DNA from: Paratinospora sagittata
Lineage: Eukaryota > Streptophyta > Magnoliopsida > Ranunculales > Menispermaceae
Assembly: GCA_035771175.1 (NCBI GenBank)
Contig: CM069611.1
Location: 18,177,366-18,241,365 of the forward strand
DNA length: 64,000 nucleotides
Reading direction: 5' to 3'
A model generated the notes under the pieces. It was not told where the DNA came from and made no database searches. It worked only from the letters and a program-made list of their open reading frames with translations. Every line of letters starts with the position of its first letter. The first letter of the stretch is position 1. Both the position numbers and the translations under genes were made by a program. Shown one piece after another: positions 12,487-25,938 of the stretch.

Positions 12487-12621
12487 TGGCGTCCTTGTGT
12501 GGCGTGGCTGGCCGAGATGGGACAATATTATGGATCCATAATGGCTAGGCGTTCGCCCTGAGGGTGTGCGCCCGCACCTGGGTAGGGGGCACGCTGTGCA
12601 ACCCAGGGTGTGACAAAAAAA
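12487..12621. other. GC-rich filler of unknown origin replacing the pol 3' end
   Basis: About 135 bp with no match to other copies sits between pol (…GGCATGGCAC) and the middle of ORF3 (GTCAGGCGGCC…). It is markedly GC-richer than its surroundings, contains the 16-bp palindrome ATTATGGATCCATAAT, and ends in GGGTGTGACAAAAAAA, which resembles an LTR terminus. Confidence 0.6.
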
Positions 12622-12861
12622 GTCAGGCGGCCGGATTCGAGCAACAACACGAAAAAGCACCCCACTGCTCAACCTACCTCCCCTTAAACGATGCAACCAG
12701 TAGAACCCTACACCACCATCTGCTCCCCATGGTTTCATGATGATGAGGATTCCACCGGCCACAATGTTATTCAGGGACCTTACAGGCACTACCCTGAGCT
12801 AGCAAACAATGACGACGATGGTGAATCTCATGCTGATAGCAATCATGACTACTTGGACTAA
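12622..12861 (+). pseudogene. ORF3 remnant, copy A
   Basis: 3' half of ORF3 only, from the SGG(R/Q) segment to the terminal YLD stop, with indels. The 5' half was lost together with the end of pol. Polypurine tract CTTTTAAGGGGGG follows at 12879-12890. Confidence 0.6.
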
Positions 12862-12895
12862 TTTCGAGGGTGAAATCCTTTTAAGGGGGGTAGAG

Positions 12896-14243
12896 TGTAA
12901 TACCCTAGGTTTGCACAAAAAAAAAATTGAACTTCGGGCACCTTTTTTTCCTATTTAAGGAACCCCCCCTCATCTCTCACACCAAAATCACTTCTCCTTG
13001 TGATTTTTCTTCTCTCTCTCACTCATCTTGAGTTTTTCTATTCTCTTTTGAGACTCTCTTTTTGAGACTCTATTCGCGGTGCAACGCGGTTCTGCTTGGG
13101 AGAAGGTGTCGGTTCGATAAATGAGTTTTTATTTGAAGGTGGGAAACAAAACATAGGGTTGCGTGTCTTAACTTTTATTAAAATTTACATTCATTTATCA
13201 TTATGTCTACTTTTCATTTACACTACATTATTGCATATAATGTTTATACTTGTCATACTTATGCCTGTGTATTTGGAGTTCATGTATTACATTGTTGCTA
13301 TGCCGGATTAATGGTCAATCTAGCTCAACCAGACTCAGTTTTGTCCTCAGTAACTTTAAATAGTGAACGGGAGGCAGCGTGCTGCTCTAGACAATTGGTA
13401 TTTAAGTAGATCTCGTCCCTCACCTCTCAAACTGGAGACTGATCTGGTTGGTCTTATTTAAAAGCTATCAGTTTGTACAAGTAATATTGAATGTCCTAAC
13501 CTTGCACGTAGTGATACCGACCTTGATAAGGACCACCAGACGTTTCCAAATCCTGTCTAATGTTAAGTAAAGACCAGACCTGTTCATGCATTGGCATCAT
13601 ACATAAGCACCACCTAGGGACGTATGTGGTTTATGATTAATAGAATAGTTAGAAGCAATGCTCACTATCCATTATATTTCTCTGGAGAGGGATGTACAAT
13701 GAGAACTCGGCTACTCCTGGAGAGGGACATTTGTACGTGAATCCAGAGCGTCGTTCCTGAGGAGGGGCGTACAATAAGAACCCGACTACTCTTGAGGAGG
13801 GACATCTGTACGTAAACTCAGATTATGTACAATCATGGAACCAATACGAGACGAGGTCATGGATATATACATGTTGTATTGATTATGATGCTTTGATGTG
13901 TATTTATGATATTTGATTATGAAGTTTGCTTTATTAATTGTTATATTCACGAACTATTTTACCCACTGAGCGTGTAGCTCATCCCATTGTTATCCAATTT
14001 TTCAAAGGAGATTAGGGTGGACTGGGTATAAGTTTTTGAACCCATATTTTGTACCCTTTGTATTATTCATTGGGGATTTTGGGAGGATGTTCCCTTAATA
14101 TTTCATGTACAAATATATTCTAAAATTAATGAAATCAGACTTGTACTTAATCCTGTTTTCGGCACTCGGTTATTGTTATAATGCATTCGCGCCCCGTCCG
14201 TGAGTGTCCCGCCGGTTTAGGGGTGTCCGGGCGGGGTGTGACA
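12896..14243 (+). mobile_element. 3' LTR of copy A
   Basis: TGTAATACC… to …GGGGTGTGACA, 1348 bp, directly after a polypurine tract. It is closely similar to the LTR at 2371, including the repeat block at 13676-13830, but without the 3' duplication. It abuts an inverted LTR piece at 14244. Confidence 0.9.
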
Positions 14244-15048
14244 GATAGCTTTCAAATAAGACCAACCGAACCAGTCTCCAGTCGAGAAGTGGGACACGAG
14301 GTCCGCTTAAATATCAATCTTCTAGAACAACAAGCTGTCTCCCGTTCACTATTCAAAGTTACTGAGAACAAGACTAAATCTGGTTCAGTCAAATTGACCA
14401 CTAATCTGGCGTAGTAACAGTGTAATACATGAACTCCAAATATGCAGACATAAGTATGGCAGATATGAGCATTATACGCAATAATGCAGTGTAAATGGAT
14501 AATAGACATAATGATAAATACATCAAAACTTTAATAAAAGTCATAAGATACGCAAACCTATGTTTCATTCCCTGCCTTCAAACCTCTTTCTATAACTGGC
14601 GCTTCTTCCTGAGCATAACCTCCTTGCACCGCGAGGTGAGACTCTAAGAGAGAGTCTCAAAAAGATGAGAGAGAAAATCACAAAGAGAGTGATGAACCAA
14701 CAAGGAGCAAGAGAGAAGAGAGAGTGAGTTGTGTGAAAATGAAAAGGGGGGGCTATTTATAGAAAAATGAGTGCCTGAACCTTCGAGCAGTGCCCGAATT
14801 TCTTTTTTTTTTGTGTGTAATTCAGGGGTATTATAGAAAGTCTCTAGGAGAGAGAGTCTCAAAAGAGAGAGAGAGTGAGAGAGTGTCCAAGGAGTGAGGA
14901 GAGAGATGGAAAAGTTGGTGTAAGAAATGAGGAGGTGGGGGGGGGGGGGGGGGGGGGTTTTATAGGAAAAAGGGGTGCCCGAACAATCGGGCTTCTACCC
15001 GAACGTTCGGGTATTGCCCATTTTTTTTTGTAAACCAGAGGTATTACA
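14244..15048 (-). mobile_element. Inverted partial Tekay-like LTR
   Basis: Reverse strand of the 5' ~60% of the LTR. It begins at GATAGCTTTCAAATAAG and ends at GTATTACA, the reversed LTR start. The TATA/CT-rich part occurs twice (14580-14830 and 14835-15048), and a run of 20 G lies at 14937-14956. The missing 3' part of this LTR would lie on the far side of the element ending at 14243, that is, upstream of this window. Confidence 0.8.
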
Positions 15049-17228
15049 CATTAATTATGAAAGTTAAATAATTAAGTGTAAGAACAATAATTTTAAGATG
15101 ATATATGTCATGATATAAGTCTTAATCGATCATTTGACTTAAAAATTTTAATTGTTTGTTTGGTGGAACAATAATATTATAGCATGGAAATGTGAGATAA
15201 TGTAAGTAAATCAAGTGTAGCTTTATAAATTTGGAATTCTCAAAAAAGTTAGGTTATATATATTTATCTATACGCTGTAAGTATTATTGTAAAGAATTTA
15301 GAAATATTCATTTCATTTATTTTGCGACTTGCAAGAAGAAAATACAAATATAGTGCGTAAGCAAAAAAAATGATTTTTTTTAAAACTATATTTTGTTGTG
15401 ATTATAATTATTTAGTAAGTTAATATTTTCAAAACGCCTACCAAATTTGTTCCTATTGTTGTTTGTAAGTTTTTGTTTTTCATTAATAAGGACTACCTTA
15501 TTAATGAAAACTAATCATGAAATGACTATTTTCTTTGTTTAAAGAGACAACTCACCAATATGGCCAATATTATTTAATCCGGTTTTTCACTTCTCTTGCT
15601 ATCTTTGGTAGTAGTTGTAACACTTGGCTTTGAACCTTAGTAGTTACATGGATAAGTTAAATTGGACATTAAAAATAAATTAAACGTTAAACGTGGCAGT
15701 ACTCTTTATATGAATACACAATGTCAACATGAATGAGTCACCCTGGTTAATTTATCATGGGTTAATTGACCAGCACTCTAGAAGACATGTCTGCATGAGT
15801 AAGCCATGTGATCTACTGTACATTGACCCACATGCTACCACGGTTCCTTTTTTTTTCTCGTAGCTTGCACCCATATTACGTTGCCCAAAGAAAGCAAAGG
15901 CCTTGTTGCCTCTTGTTTCGTCAATTAACCACCTGTCATATGTTCTTAATGTGATTTTAGTGAGCCTCACGCATTGGAGTGTTACAATGGCGCGTGAATA
16001 TAGTGAACAAAAAAACAAAAGTTATCTAATTAGGTATATGTACATATTTCCCTTTTAAAAAAGGCTACAATAACTCCACGCCACCAATACAATATTTTAT
16101 TTATTTTAACCCATACTCTACTCCACCAATACAATTTTTTATTTATTTTAATCTAAGGTAGTAAAGATCCCACTCCTCAAGGACAAAAAACCAATTTATT
16201 GTAGTATTTCTTTTTGTTGTTGCTATTTGTAGGATAGTTGTTGATTATGACTTGATTTGGTATCTCAAATATTGCTTAGTAGGTCAATATGTTATTTCCT
16301 TCTTCCACAAAACATTTTAACTTTATTAAAGTATCCTAATTTAAAATTATTATTAAATTATAATTATTTAAAATTAATAAAAAGGATAACAATAATAATT
16401 AATTGGTTTAAAGGTGTCAAAAAAAAATTTATTAGCAAACTTATTTACAATAAAAACATTGAGAAAAATATATTTTTTTATAATCATAATAGAGAATAAC
16501 TTTTTCTGTCAATAAATATATGATAATGAGCTTCAACGAAACTGTTATTGTGCATTAGAAATAGCAAAATTAATTTATTTTAAATTTCTTTAAAGTTGTA
16601 ATTTTGGCTTCAAATGACCATGCACAAATAAGATTACTAATAACCCACTCATTCTATCGATACACCTTAAATGTAATTAAATGTTGAACTTTTCGGGATC
16701 TCATTGCAATGTTAATGACAACTCAGATTCATGGGCCCGTTTTGGTTTTCGTCCTCTTCGTCCATTATAGTAGGTTTGAACAGAACACCACCCACACCGG
16801 GAGGTTCTTGTATGTGTTGCTTGGTGAGATTATCTTATTTTGTATTGTTGTTTGCTGCCTTTCTAATCTTGAAGGACCCCAAAAAGCCTATAAAACGATT
16901 AAAATCATTCTTAATCGGTATTATTGACAGTAATTGATTAGGATATCGTCTTTCCTTCTTTTTTTTTCAAAAGCAAACTATTTTTTAAAAGAAAAAATGT
17001 ATTTTTGAGACCATGAATAAAGACTATGAAGGTGTTATAGGCTGCTTCTGGTAAAAAAAAAAATAGTGGCAAATAAAACGCAATGTAAAATCGTTTACAT
17101 TGTGGCAAAACACTATTTGTACAGCTTAAAAATAGTGTTCTTAGGAGTCCGTTATTTTGTATAGAACTAGCTTGCAGCCCTGCTCTACGGGCGAGGAACC
17201 TATTCACATCGTTATTTTGTATCGTGAT
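15049..17228. other. AT-rich spacer without recognisable genes
   Basis: About 2.2 kb between LTRs. Small open frames (for example 15755-16018 on the minus strand and 16709-16927 on the plus strand) have no recognisable domain. A hairpin-like element lies at 17055-17118, and a 12-bp direct repeat GTTATTTTGTAT occurs at 17151 and 17211. Nothing else stands out. Confidence 0.5.
17055..17118. repeat. Near-palindromic hairpin, possible MITE remnant
   Basis: Outer arms AAATAGTG and CACTATTT and inner arms CAATGTAAA and TTTACATTG enclose a 4-nt loop, with a shared TGGCAAA motif between them. Too short and too isolated to assign to a transposon family. Confidence 0.4.
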
Positions 17229-18586
17229 TGTAATACCCCTAAATTACACAAAAACTAAATAAATAAATAAATAAATTTAGGGCAACCCTTTTCTTATAAA
17301 AGGAACACCCCCCCCCCTTTGCATTTTCACACAACTCAACTCTCTTTCTCTTGCTCTTCTTGTTGGTTTATCACTATCTTTGTGATTTTCTCTCTCCTCT
17401 TTTAGAGAAATTTTCTTTGCGGTGTAAGGCGGTTCTGCTCGGGAGGATGCGTCAGTTCTAGAAAAAGATTTTATCTGAAGGTGGGAAACGAAACATAGGT
17501 TTGCGTGTCTTATGAATTTTATTAAAGTTTTCAATCATTTATCATTATGTTCATTATTCATTTACATTGCATTATTGCGTATAATGTTCATATTGTCATA
17601 CTTATACTTGTATACTTGGAGTTCATATATTACACTATTACTACGCCGCATTAGTGGTCAATCTGACTCAACCAGACTTAGTCTTGTCCTCAGTAACTTT
17701 GAATAGTGAATGGGAGGCAGCTTGCTGCTCTAGAAGATTGGTATTTAAGCGAGCCTCGTGTCCCACCTCTCAACTGGAGACTGGTCTGGTTGGTCTTATA
17801 AGAAAACTATATGCTTGTACAAGTGATACTAGACATCCTAACAACGCACTTTGTGATGCCAACCTGATAAGAATCACCATACGTTGCCAAAACCAGTCTA
17901 ATATTTGTAAAAACCAGACCCGCACATGCATTGTCATCATACATAAACACCACCAAGAGACGTAAGTGGTTTGTGACATACAAAATAGTTATTGAAACAA
18001 TGCTCACTATTCTTGATACTTCCTGAGGAGGGACACAATGTGAACCTAGGATTACCTGGGGAGAGACATATATACGTGAACTCAGGGCTACGTCCCTGGG
18101 GAGGGCCGTACAATGAGAACCTGTGTTTACTTAGGGATGGACATCGGTAAGTGAACTCTGGGCGACGTACGATCACAGAACCATTATTACAAGATGATGT
18201 CATGCATACAAACATGTTGTACTGTTTATGATATTATGTTGTGTATATTTGATATTTGATTATGAAGTCTTCTTTATTAATTGTCGTATTCACGAACTAT
18301 TTTACCCACTGGACAATAACTCATCCCGTTGTTATCTAATTTTTCAAGAGTTTAAGGTGGACTGAGTGGAGGTTTTTGGGCCACATTTTGTATCCCTAGT
18401 TTACTTATAGAGAGATTTTGGGAGGATGTTCCCCTAATTATATTTTGAACAAAAAAATACATTCTGAAATTAATCAAATCAGATTTGTACTCAATTGTGT
18501 ACATGCGCACTTGGTTATTGTTATAATGCATTCGCGCCCCGCCTATGAGGGTTATGCCAGTTTAGGCCGTTCGGCAGGGTGCGACG
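17229..18586 (+). mobile_element. 5' LTR of copy B
   Basis: TGTAATACC start, TTATAAAAGG TATA-like box about 70 bp in, CT-rich patch, repeat block at 18020-18170, and a degenerate GGGTGCGACG end just before a PBS. No polypurine tract precedes it, so this is the outer left end of copy B, in spacer DNA. Confidence 0.88.
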
Positions 18587-18591
18587 TTTAA

Positions 18592-18601
18592 TGGTATCAG
18601 A
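18592..18601 (+). other. Primer-binding site, copy B
   Basis: TGGTATCAGA, 5 nt after the LTR end: an exact match to the start of the initiator Met-tRNA-type PBS. Confidence 0.8.
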
Positions 18602-18885
18602 ATGAAAGGTCTACGGCCCGCCCAAGTCTACCACTTAGGAGGATAAATTTTTTTTTATAACTATATCAATATATAGTTAAGATATTATATATATATATAT
18701 ATATATATATAGTTAAGATTTATTATAACTATATATATATATTCTGTTACTAATGAAAAATTTGGATTAAATGATAGCATAAACATCAAGGGAAAAAATA
18801 AAAAATATTATCCAGCGGACAAGGCATAAACCTTAAAAATGTTAGGAATATATTTTGTGTACTTTACAAGTTTTTCAGCAAGATA

Positions 18886-20488
18886 ATGGCCACTAGTGAA
18901 GGAACGACATCCAGTAGTCGGGAAGAAATTTCCACAAGACTCACGGAACTTTACCAACGGAGGGTTGTACTAATGAGGAGTATCGACATGAAGAATCCTC
19001 TCTTCCATCCTTCTCTTCACGACAAACTCACAACGCTGGGGTGGCTGAATATCACAAATGTTAGGAGTCTTGTCTCCCTCAACTTGGTGAAGTTTTTCTA
19101 CGAAAACATGAATATTGTGGGACCCCACGAGGAGGGAATTTTCCCTGTCTTGGAAACATTGATCGATGGAGAAAAAATTTCTATTAGCGTTGAAACTATC
19201 TCGCGACTAATGGAAATTCCAATTTGAGACAAGATCATTGATCCACACGAACCCCAAATTGTGGCAGAAATTGCTGAATTCAGGGAAAAGCTATTCACTT
19301 CCCTCACCAAGAAGGCGTACACCCTTCAGACATACGCCGACCTCTCCAATAATCTCCTTAAACCACCCCTTGCAGGCCTTGGGAAGATTGTAGTCGACAA
19401 CATCTTGACGGAAGTGGTGACTAGAGGTTCTATGTCAAGGGGTCAACTACTAGTCCTATACTGCTTTGAAAAGGGAATTTCAGTCTCGTTATCTCACATC
19501 ATCGTCTAGCAAATGGCCAGAGTAATCCAAAACCCTACGAAGAAGGAATACCTAGGCTATGGAGCCTTAATCATGAAGATTATGAACGAGGTAAACATCA
19601 ATACCTTTGATGAATCTTCAACAAAGATTACTAAACCCGTCGCACTATCCTCCTTGTCCCAAACCTTTATCGCAAAAGGAGGGGTGACGAACGAGGAGTT
19701 ATTTGGCGCTACTTCAGAGGGAAATATTGGAAGGGCTAGCGATAACACTGAATGTTATCGACGTAAATGTCAGTGCAAAATTCCTGTCAGAAAAAAGGCC
19801 AAATAATGAGGCAGGTCAGAACACCGAAACGGACCCAGACCCAACCAATGATCAACACAATCAACATTTCACCGAGAAAGAACTCTTCGGGAACCTGTCG
19901 GGAAGCTTTGATCAACCCCAACCAAATCAAGGTGGACAGGGAGTTCCAGCAAATCCACCTCCTTAGAACCTCCCAACCCAAAGCAATACGATGTCTTAGG
20001 GGTTTCAAACTCCTGAGGTACCTTATTAGCCGAATCCACAATTCCCAATGAACCAACCACCACAAAATTATGCGGCACCAAATTTTGGAAGATAGGATGT
20101 TCCGATGAGTCCACTTTTTCAAAACCTTTCAACTCAAGCATATCCAAACGTTCAAGAGGTCCAAGTTAGGGAATTGTTGTATAATCAAACCAACTACCCT
20201 CCACCTATGAGTCAACTATACGGCCAATACTTTCCACCAATGCCTACAACCTACCTTCCACCTATGGGGCAGTCGAACTACCATCTGTCGATGGGACGAC
20301 CAGCCAACCTACCAACCAACCATTTATGGGACAACAGGCTAACCCATTCGACCATTTAGATTCGATAATGTCTAGTCTTGTCACGTATGCAAACCTTAGA
20401 AGAACTGCACCACGTCTCTCAACGTTCTTCTAGTAGTCATTCTGTAACTAGTAGGAGGTCTAGGCGGAGTAGTGGGCAGGGAAATTAG
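18886..20488 (+). pseudogene. ORF1, copy B
   Basis: ATG 18886, ten nt after a TTTTTCAGCAAG acceptor-like sequence. The domain carries GWLNITNVRS, NLVKFFYENMN and ISVETISRLMEIPI. It is broken by TGA at about 19226 and TAG at 19507, and by a frameshift near 19800. The YPPPMSQ/YGQYFPPMP region follows at 20190-20280, and the basic tail stops at 20486-20488. The two stretches 19261-19509 and 19513-19806 continue the same protein as copy A. Position between PBS and gag is the same as in copies A, C and D. Confidence 0.7.
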
Positions 20489-21258
20489 GAAAGATTACTG
20501 GCATTGTATATATTTTCATTTTATGAATGAAATGTTTGTTTAAGACTATGTTTGGTGGGCCGACTTACAACCATTTTTTTCTTTTGTATCACTAACTTTG
20601 GAGTGGTATGGGACACAACAAAATTGGAAGATACTAAATAAAACGTGGAAGTAAGAAAACTCACGACTTTGTGTAGAAAAACATCTGGAGAAAGCTGAAT
20701 TACTAATGTTATCACTAAGTTTAGACGGTATGGGATGAGTAAACTTGGACGGTACTATTAGTGAACTCCTCTCTAACCAATGTTTTGTAGAGACCGTGTT
20801 CATACAACTTGGTTGAACCCTTTAGTACCAAATTCATGTGGTATGAGACACACGAACTTGGATAATAGTCGGAAAGACTAAGTGAAAGAGTTTGAACACA
20901 TAAGAATGCGATAAAACGTTAGATTAGGATATTTACCGAGTTTAATCGTAGAATCTCTATGACTCGTATGGAATTTTAAAAACATATATACGTTTACAGA
21001 ATCAGAACCAAAACATTTGAAATACTATCAAAATTTTACTTATTATATGAACACTCTAACCTTGTTTTATACTATGGCCAAACATACGAGGCACGTAAAA
21101 TTCTTTGATTCCTCAAAAAAAAAAACCTTACACCATACCTAGAAAAATAGGTGGTTATATATTGCAGAACTCTCGAACTTATTGTTGAGAATATCATATC
21201 ACTATACTTGGCTACAATTCCTAAAGCTGAGTTTTATTGCCTCCTTGCTAGTGAGAAA
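20489..21258 (+). repeat. ORF1-gag leader with triple repeat (copy B)
   Basis: Same non-coding block as 7656-8432. Repeat cores start at 20605, 20727 and 20840. It ends CTCCTTGCTAGTGAGAAA before the gag ATG. Confidence 0.65.
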
Positions 21259-24200
21259 ATGCAAACTAAAAAGAGAGGAAGGTCATGCACAGTCCGTCCA
21301 GCAAAGGAGGCACCTCCTGAGATACAAAACTAGGAACCGCCACCTCCGAGGGTAGAGCAGGCCACACATGACACTGCCACTATTTTTGGGCAGGCAGTGC
21401 CACTTTAGCCCACACCCATTGTCATGCCTCCGGAATGGAATACTTTTTTGTCGGATTTATTGAGACGATGAAAGTCACAGTTCAAACTGTCGTTCGTGAG
21501 ACTGCGGCCAACTAGGTTGTCACTTTACAAACACCTGTTCGATCTAGGTCGGAGACTCAAACCTACCAAATCACGAAGTATAAGAAGCTACAACCTCTTA
21601 CTTTTGCAGGCACCATTGATGCGGATGAAGCGCAGAAATGGCTTGATGAGTCGAAAAAGGCTCTCGAGGCTGTGGGAGTCGAAGAGGCTCGGAAGATTCC
21701 ACTAGCTTCTGGAGCTAACACTTAGTAGATAACAGTGAAGGAGGACCCAAGGGTCAACATAACGAACATGAAGTGGTTAGAGTTTGAGTCACTGTTCATT
21801 GATGAGTACTTTCTTGGCACAGTGAAGAGGCAGAGGCGGCAGGAGTTTGCCAGGCTCTACCATGGCAGCATGACAGTCCGTGAGTAGGATGTCAGGTTCG
21901 AAGAATTATCACTCTTCTCTCTCTTCACCATCCCAACGGAGCGAGATAAGGCCGAGAAATTCTATAATGGCCTACGCCCAAATATCCGACAAGCCTTGTC
22001 AATCTTGGATCTCAAGAATTGCAGGAGCTTGTCAACATGGCCATGAACTTTGAGCAGGAGAAAACTGAGCAGGAGCAGAGAATAAATAGTGGAAAATGGC
22101 CTGCAACGTTTTCCAAATAGGAAATTCAACAAGGCAACAAGAAGAAACCCTACTTAAATCAAAACCCAGCCCTCTCAGGCCTTGTACAAAAGTACGAGGC
22201 CATGGCATCTACAGTTGAGACTTCTAACCCTAGCAATCAGGGTTTTCTCAATCATAACTAAGGAGGCCGAAATGGCAACGACAGGGATGGTAGCCAGCAG
22301 CACCACAATTAGCATGGCCAACAGAACAACCAACAGGTGCCTCAGCAGCAAAGGCTGACTTGTTTCAACTGCGGTCAACAGGGCAATGTAAGAAATGTTT
22401 GTTCCAACCCTCAACAATTGCGACAGCCTGTTCCCGTAGTTCCAGTTCAACAAGCCATACTTGATGCATGTGCCAGCCTGGGCAGAACCAGCAGAATCAG
22501 GGACAAAAGCAGCAAGGCGGAGCGTTTTTCGTCGCTCAACAACCCCTCTCAGACAATAATGTAGTCGAAGGTACATTTCCCTTGTTCAGTACAATGGTGC
22601 ATGTCTTGTTTGATTTGAGTGCTACGCACTCCTTTATATCTTCTACATTGGTGAGGCATTTAGGCTTGCAACCTGAACCCACGGATACCACAATCTATGT
22701 CTCAACACCATTAGGATCTGGTACTGATGTGAAATTGAAGTGTTCTAGATGTAGACTTCGAATGTCAGAAGAGATAATTTATGCAGATTTTTTAGTGATG
22801 GACATGGAAGACTTTGACATCATCCTCGGCATGGATTGGCTTGCACCACTGAATGCAAAGATTCATTGTTTGAAGAAGCAAGTTCAGTTAACCTTGCTCA
22901 TCGGGGATTTTGTCAAAATTCAGGAAACGCGAAAATGGATACACAACTCGACTGTTGCACTCCTCAAGGCACAGCACCGAGTTTTATCCCTTGGTGATGA
23001 CAATGAATTATCATCACTGTACCCTCTCGAAATACACGATATCCCGATTATAGCTGATTCCCAACGGTTTTTCTAAATGATCTTCCTGGTCTACCTCCAG
23101 TTCAGGAATTCAATTTTGAGAACAAACTCATACCAGGGATGGGACCCATCTCAATTCAACCATACAGAATGTCCAATGTCGAGCTGGTTGAGTTGGACAA
23201 ACAACTGAAGGAATTGGAGAGTAATGGCTTCATCAGAAAAAGTTCATCACCCTGGGGCGTTCTAGTTCTGTTTGTTCTCAAAAAGGATGGTTCGTTACGA
23301 CTTTGCATCGACTATCATAAGTTGAATAATGCCACCATCAAGAATAGATACACATTACCCAGGATCGATGACTTGTTCGACCAACTTAAAGATGCCAAAT
23401 ATTTCTCTAAGATTGATTTACGATCTGACTATCATCAACTCTCGATTAGAGAGTCGGACATAAATAAAACAACTTTCAGAACTCGGTACGGTCTTTGTAG
23501 ATGATATCTTGATATATTCTTCAACTGAGGAAGACCATAAGATAAATCTGAGAATTGTCCTTCAGACCTTAAGAAGCCATAAGTTATATGTAAAGTTGAG
23601 TAAGTGCAAATTTTGGGCAAAGTGAGTTTAATTCCTGGGTCATGTGGTTTCAAGAAATGGCATTGAAATGGATCCTTCAAAGGTTGAAGCAATTTTAAAC
23701 TGGAAGCAGCCTACCACAGTTACTCAAATTTGGAGTTTTCTAGGTTTGGCTGGCTACTACAGACACTTCTTCAAGAACTTCTCAAAGATTGTTGAACCTA
23801 TGACCAAGCTCACTCGGAAGACGTACGATTCATCTGGAATCTCGCCTGTGAATCGTCATTTGAGGAATTGAAAAAGCGCCTCACGACAGCACCAGTACTA
23901 ATCACTCCAAGAAATGGAGTTAGATTTTTACTATACACCGACGCCTCTCTCCAAGGCTTAGGTGTAGTACTAATACAAGAAGGTCAAGTTGTTGCTTATG
24001 TTTTCAGGCAACTAAAGATTCATGAGGGTAATTACCCAACTCATGACCTGGAACTTGCAGTTGTCATATTTTCACTGAAGTTATGGCGTCACTACCTATA
24101 CGGTGAACGATTTTAGGTCTTCTCGGATCACAAGAGTTTGAAGTACATTTACACTGAGAGAAACCTAAATCTCATCCAAAGACGATGGTTGGAATTTTTG

Positions 24201-25843
24201 CAAGATTATGACTTTCAACTCTAATACCTTTCGGGAAAAGCCAACGTTGTGGCTAATGTCCTGAGTAAAAAATCTTATGCCGCTGCTACTTATACTCTTA
24301 ACTTTGAAATGGGCAAGTTGGCTACAGAGATGGTTAATTTTAACTTTCAGCTCATCGAGGAGGGAGGAAGATCACGACTTTCTCAATTATCAGCCAACTC
24401 TGAGCTTATTCGAAATATTTCAGCAACTCAAGCTAACGACCGCATGTTAATGGAGAAAAGAGAACTTCTACTCATAGGACAGGACCTTCCTCACTGGTCT
24501 GTCTCTAATGACAGGGTAGTTTTTTACAAAAACTGTCTCTGCCTACCGAACGATCCTGAAGTTCAGAAAAAAGTTCTCACTGAAATGAAATGCTCGAGGT
24601 TTGCCATGCATCCTGGGGGAGACAAGATGTACCCTTATGTCAAGTGACAATTCTAGTTTTCTGGTATGAAGAAGGCCATTGCAGACTTCGTTGCTCGATG
24701 TCTCGTTTGCCAACAAGTAAAGGCAGAACGCAAACTTCCTTTCGGACTTCTCCAGCCTTTACCTATTGGAGAATGCAAATGGGAGAACATCGCAATGGAT
24801 TTTGTTACGGCCTTACCTCGAAATAATAAAGGGCAAGATGCAATATGGGTTATCATTGACAGACTTACAAAGTCTGCACACTTTTTACCAATGAAATTCA
24901 CGGATAACCCCGCCAAGCTAGCCGAATTGTATGAAAGAGATATCATACGCCTCAATGGCATACCACTCATGATCGTCTCTGATCGAGACCCTCAATTTAC
25001 ATCAAAATTTTGGCAAATCTTCCATAGTAGAATGGGCTCCAGGATTACCATGAGCACAACTTTACACCCTCAGATTGACAAGCAGTCAGAGCGCTTAATC
25101 CAAATCTTGGAGGATATGTTACGATGTTGCATTTTGGACTTTCATGACGGATGGGCAACGCACTTACATTTGGCTGAGTTTGCATACAACAACAGCTACC
25201 AAACCAATATCGGCATAGCATCATATGTGGCTCTCTATGGTCGCCCTTGCAGATCTCCGGTATGCTAGTTAGATATGGCAGATCGATCACAATTGGGATT
25301 AGAACTAGTTCAAGAGACTTCTGAAAAGATCACACTAGTTATGGAGCGACTTTGTGTAGCACAAAGTCGACAAAAGAACTATGACGACAAGCAGAGACAA
25401 CCTCTAGAATTTGATAAGAGGGACTTGGTTATTCTAAAAGTTCAGCCTACAAGAGGTGTCAAATGTTTCGGGATCAAGGAAAAGCTTTCTCCACGATATA
25501 TTGGCCCATTTCAGATCGTCGAACGTATTGGCAAACTAGCCTATCAACTATCCCTTCCCTCATCCATGTCCAAGGTTCATGACGTTTTCGATGTATCTAT
25601 GCTTTGAAAGTATCGTCCTGATCCTTCACATATCATCCCTCTGGTCGAAGTCCTGGTTAAAGAGGAAACAAATATCAAGAAAGAGTGATACATATTCTTG
25701 ATAGGAAAACTCAGGAACTTAGGCGACGTAGCATTCCACTTGTTAAAGTACTCTGGGATCACCATGGAGTTGAGGAAGCAACTTTGGAACTAGAAGAAAC
25801 AATTAAACTGAAATACGTCCAATTGTTTTCTAGTAATAGTTGA
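21259..25843 (+). pseudogene. Ty3/gypsy gag-pol, copy B
   Basis: All pol domains are in order but damaged. The gag ATG is at 21259, with several stops. The CCHC knuckle (about 22352) has its His changed to Asn (GQQGNVRNVC). The protease DSG is changed to DLS (about 22610). Reverse transcriptase begins near 23130, but 107 bp are missing between TRYG and the FVDD box (junction about 23489), which shifts the frame. RNase H covers 23930-24290. The integrase core (24666-25268) is open for 200 codons with both Asp and the Glu of the DDE set (MDFV, SDRD, ILEDML). The integrase C-terminus is at 25275-25607, then the VKVLWDHHGVEEA chromodomain-type tail stops at 25841-25843. Confidence 0.93.
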
Positions 25844-25938
25844 TGATGTGATGCATTGTACTTTTTGACTAATCAATGAAATTGTGGAGCTTCCTTTACA
25901 ATATCTTAATATATTGTTTCATTTAATTAACCATGCAG

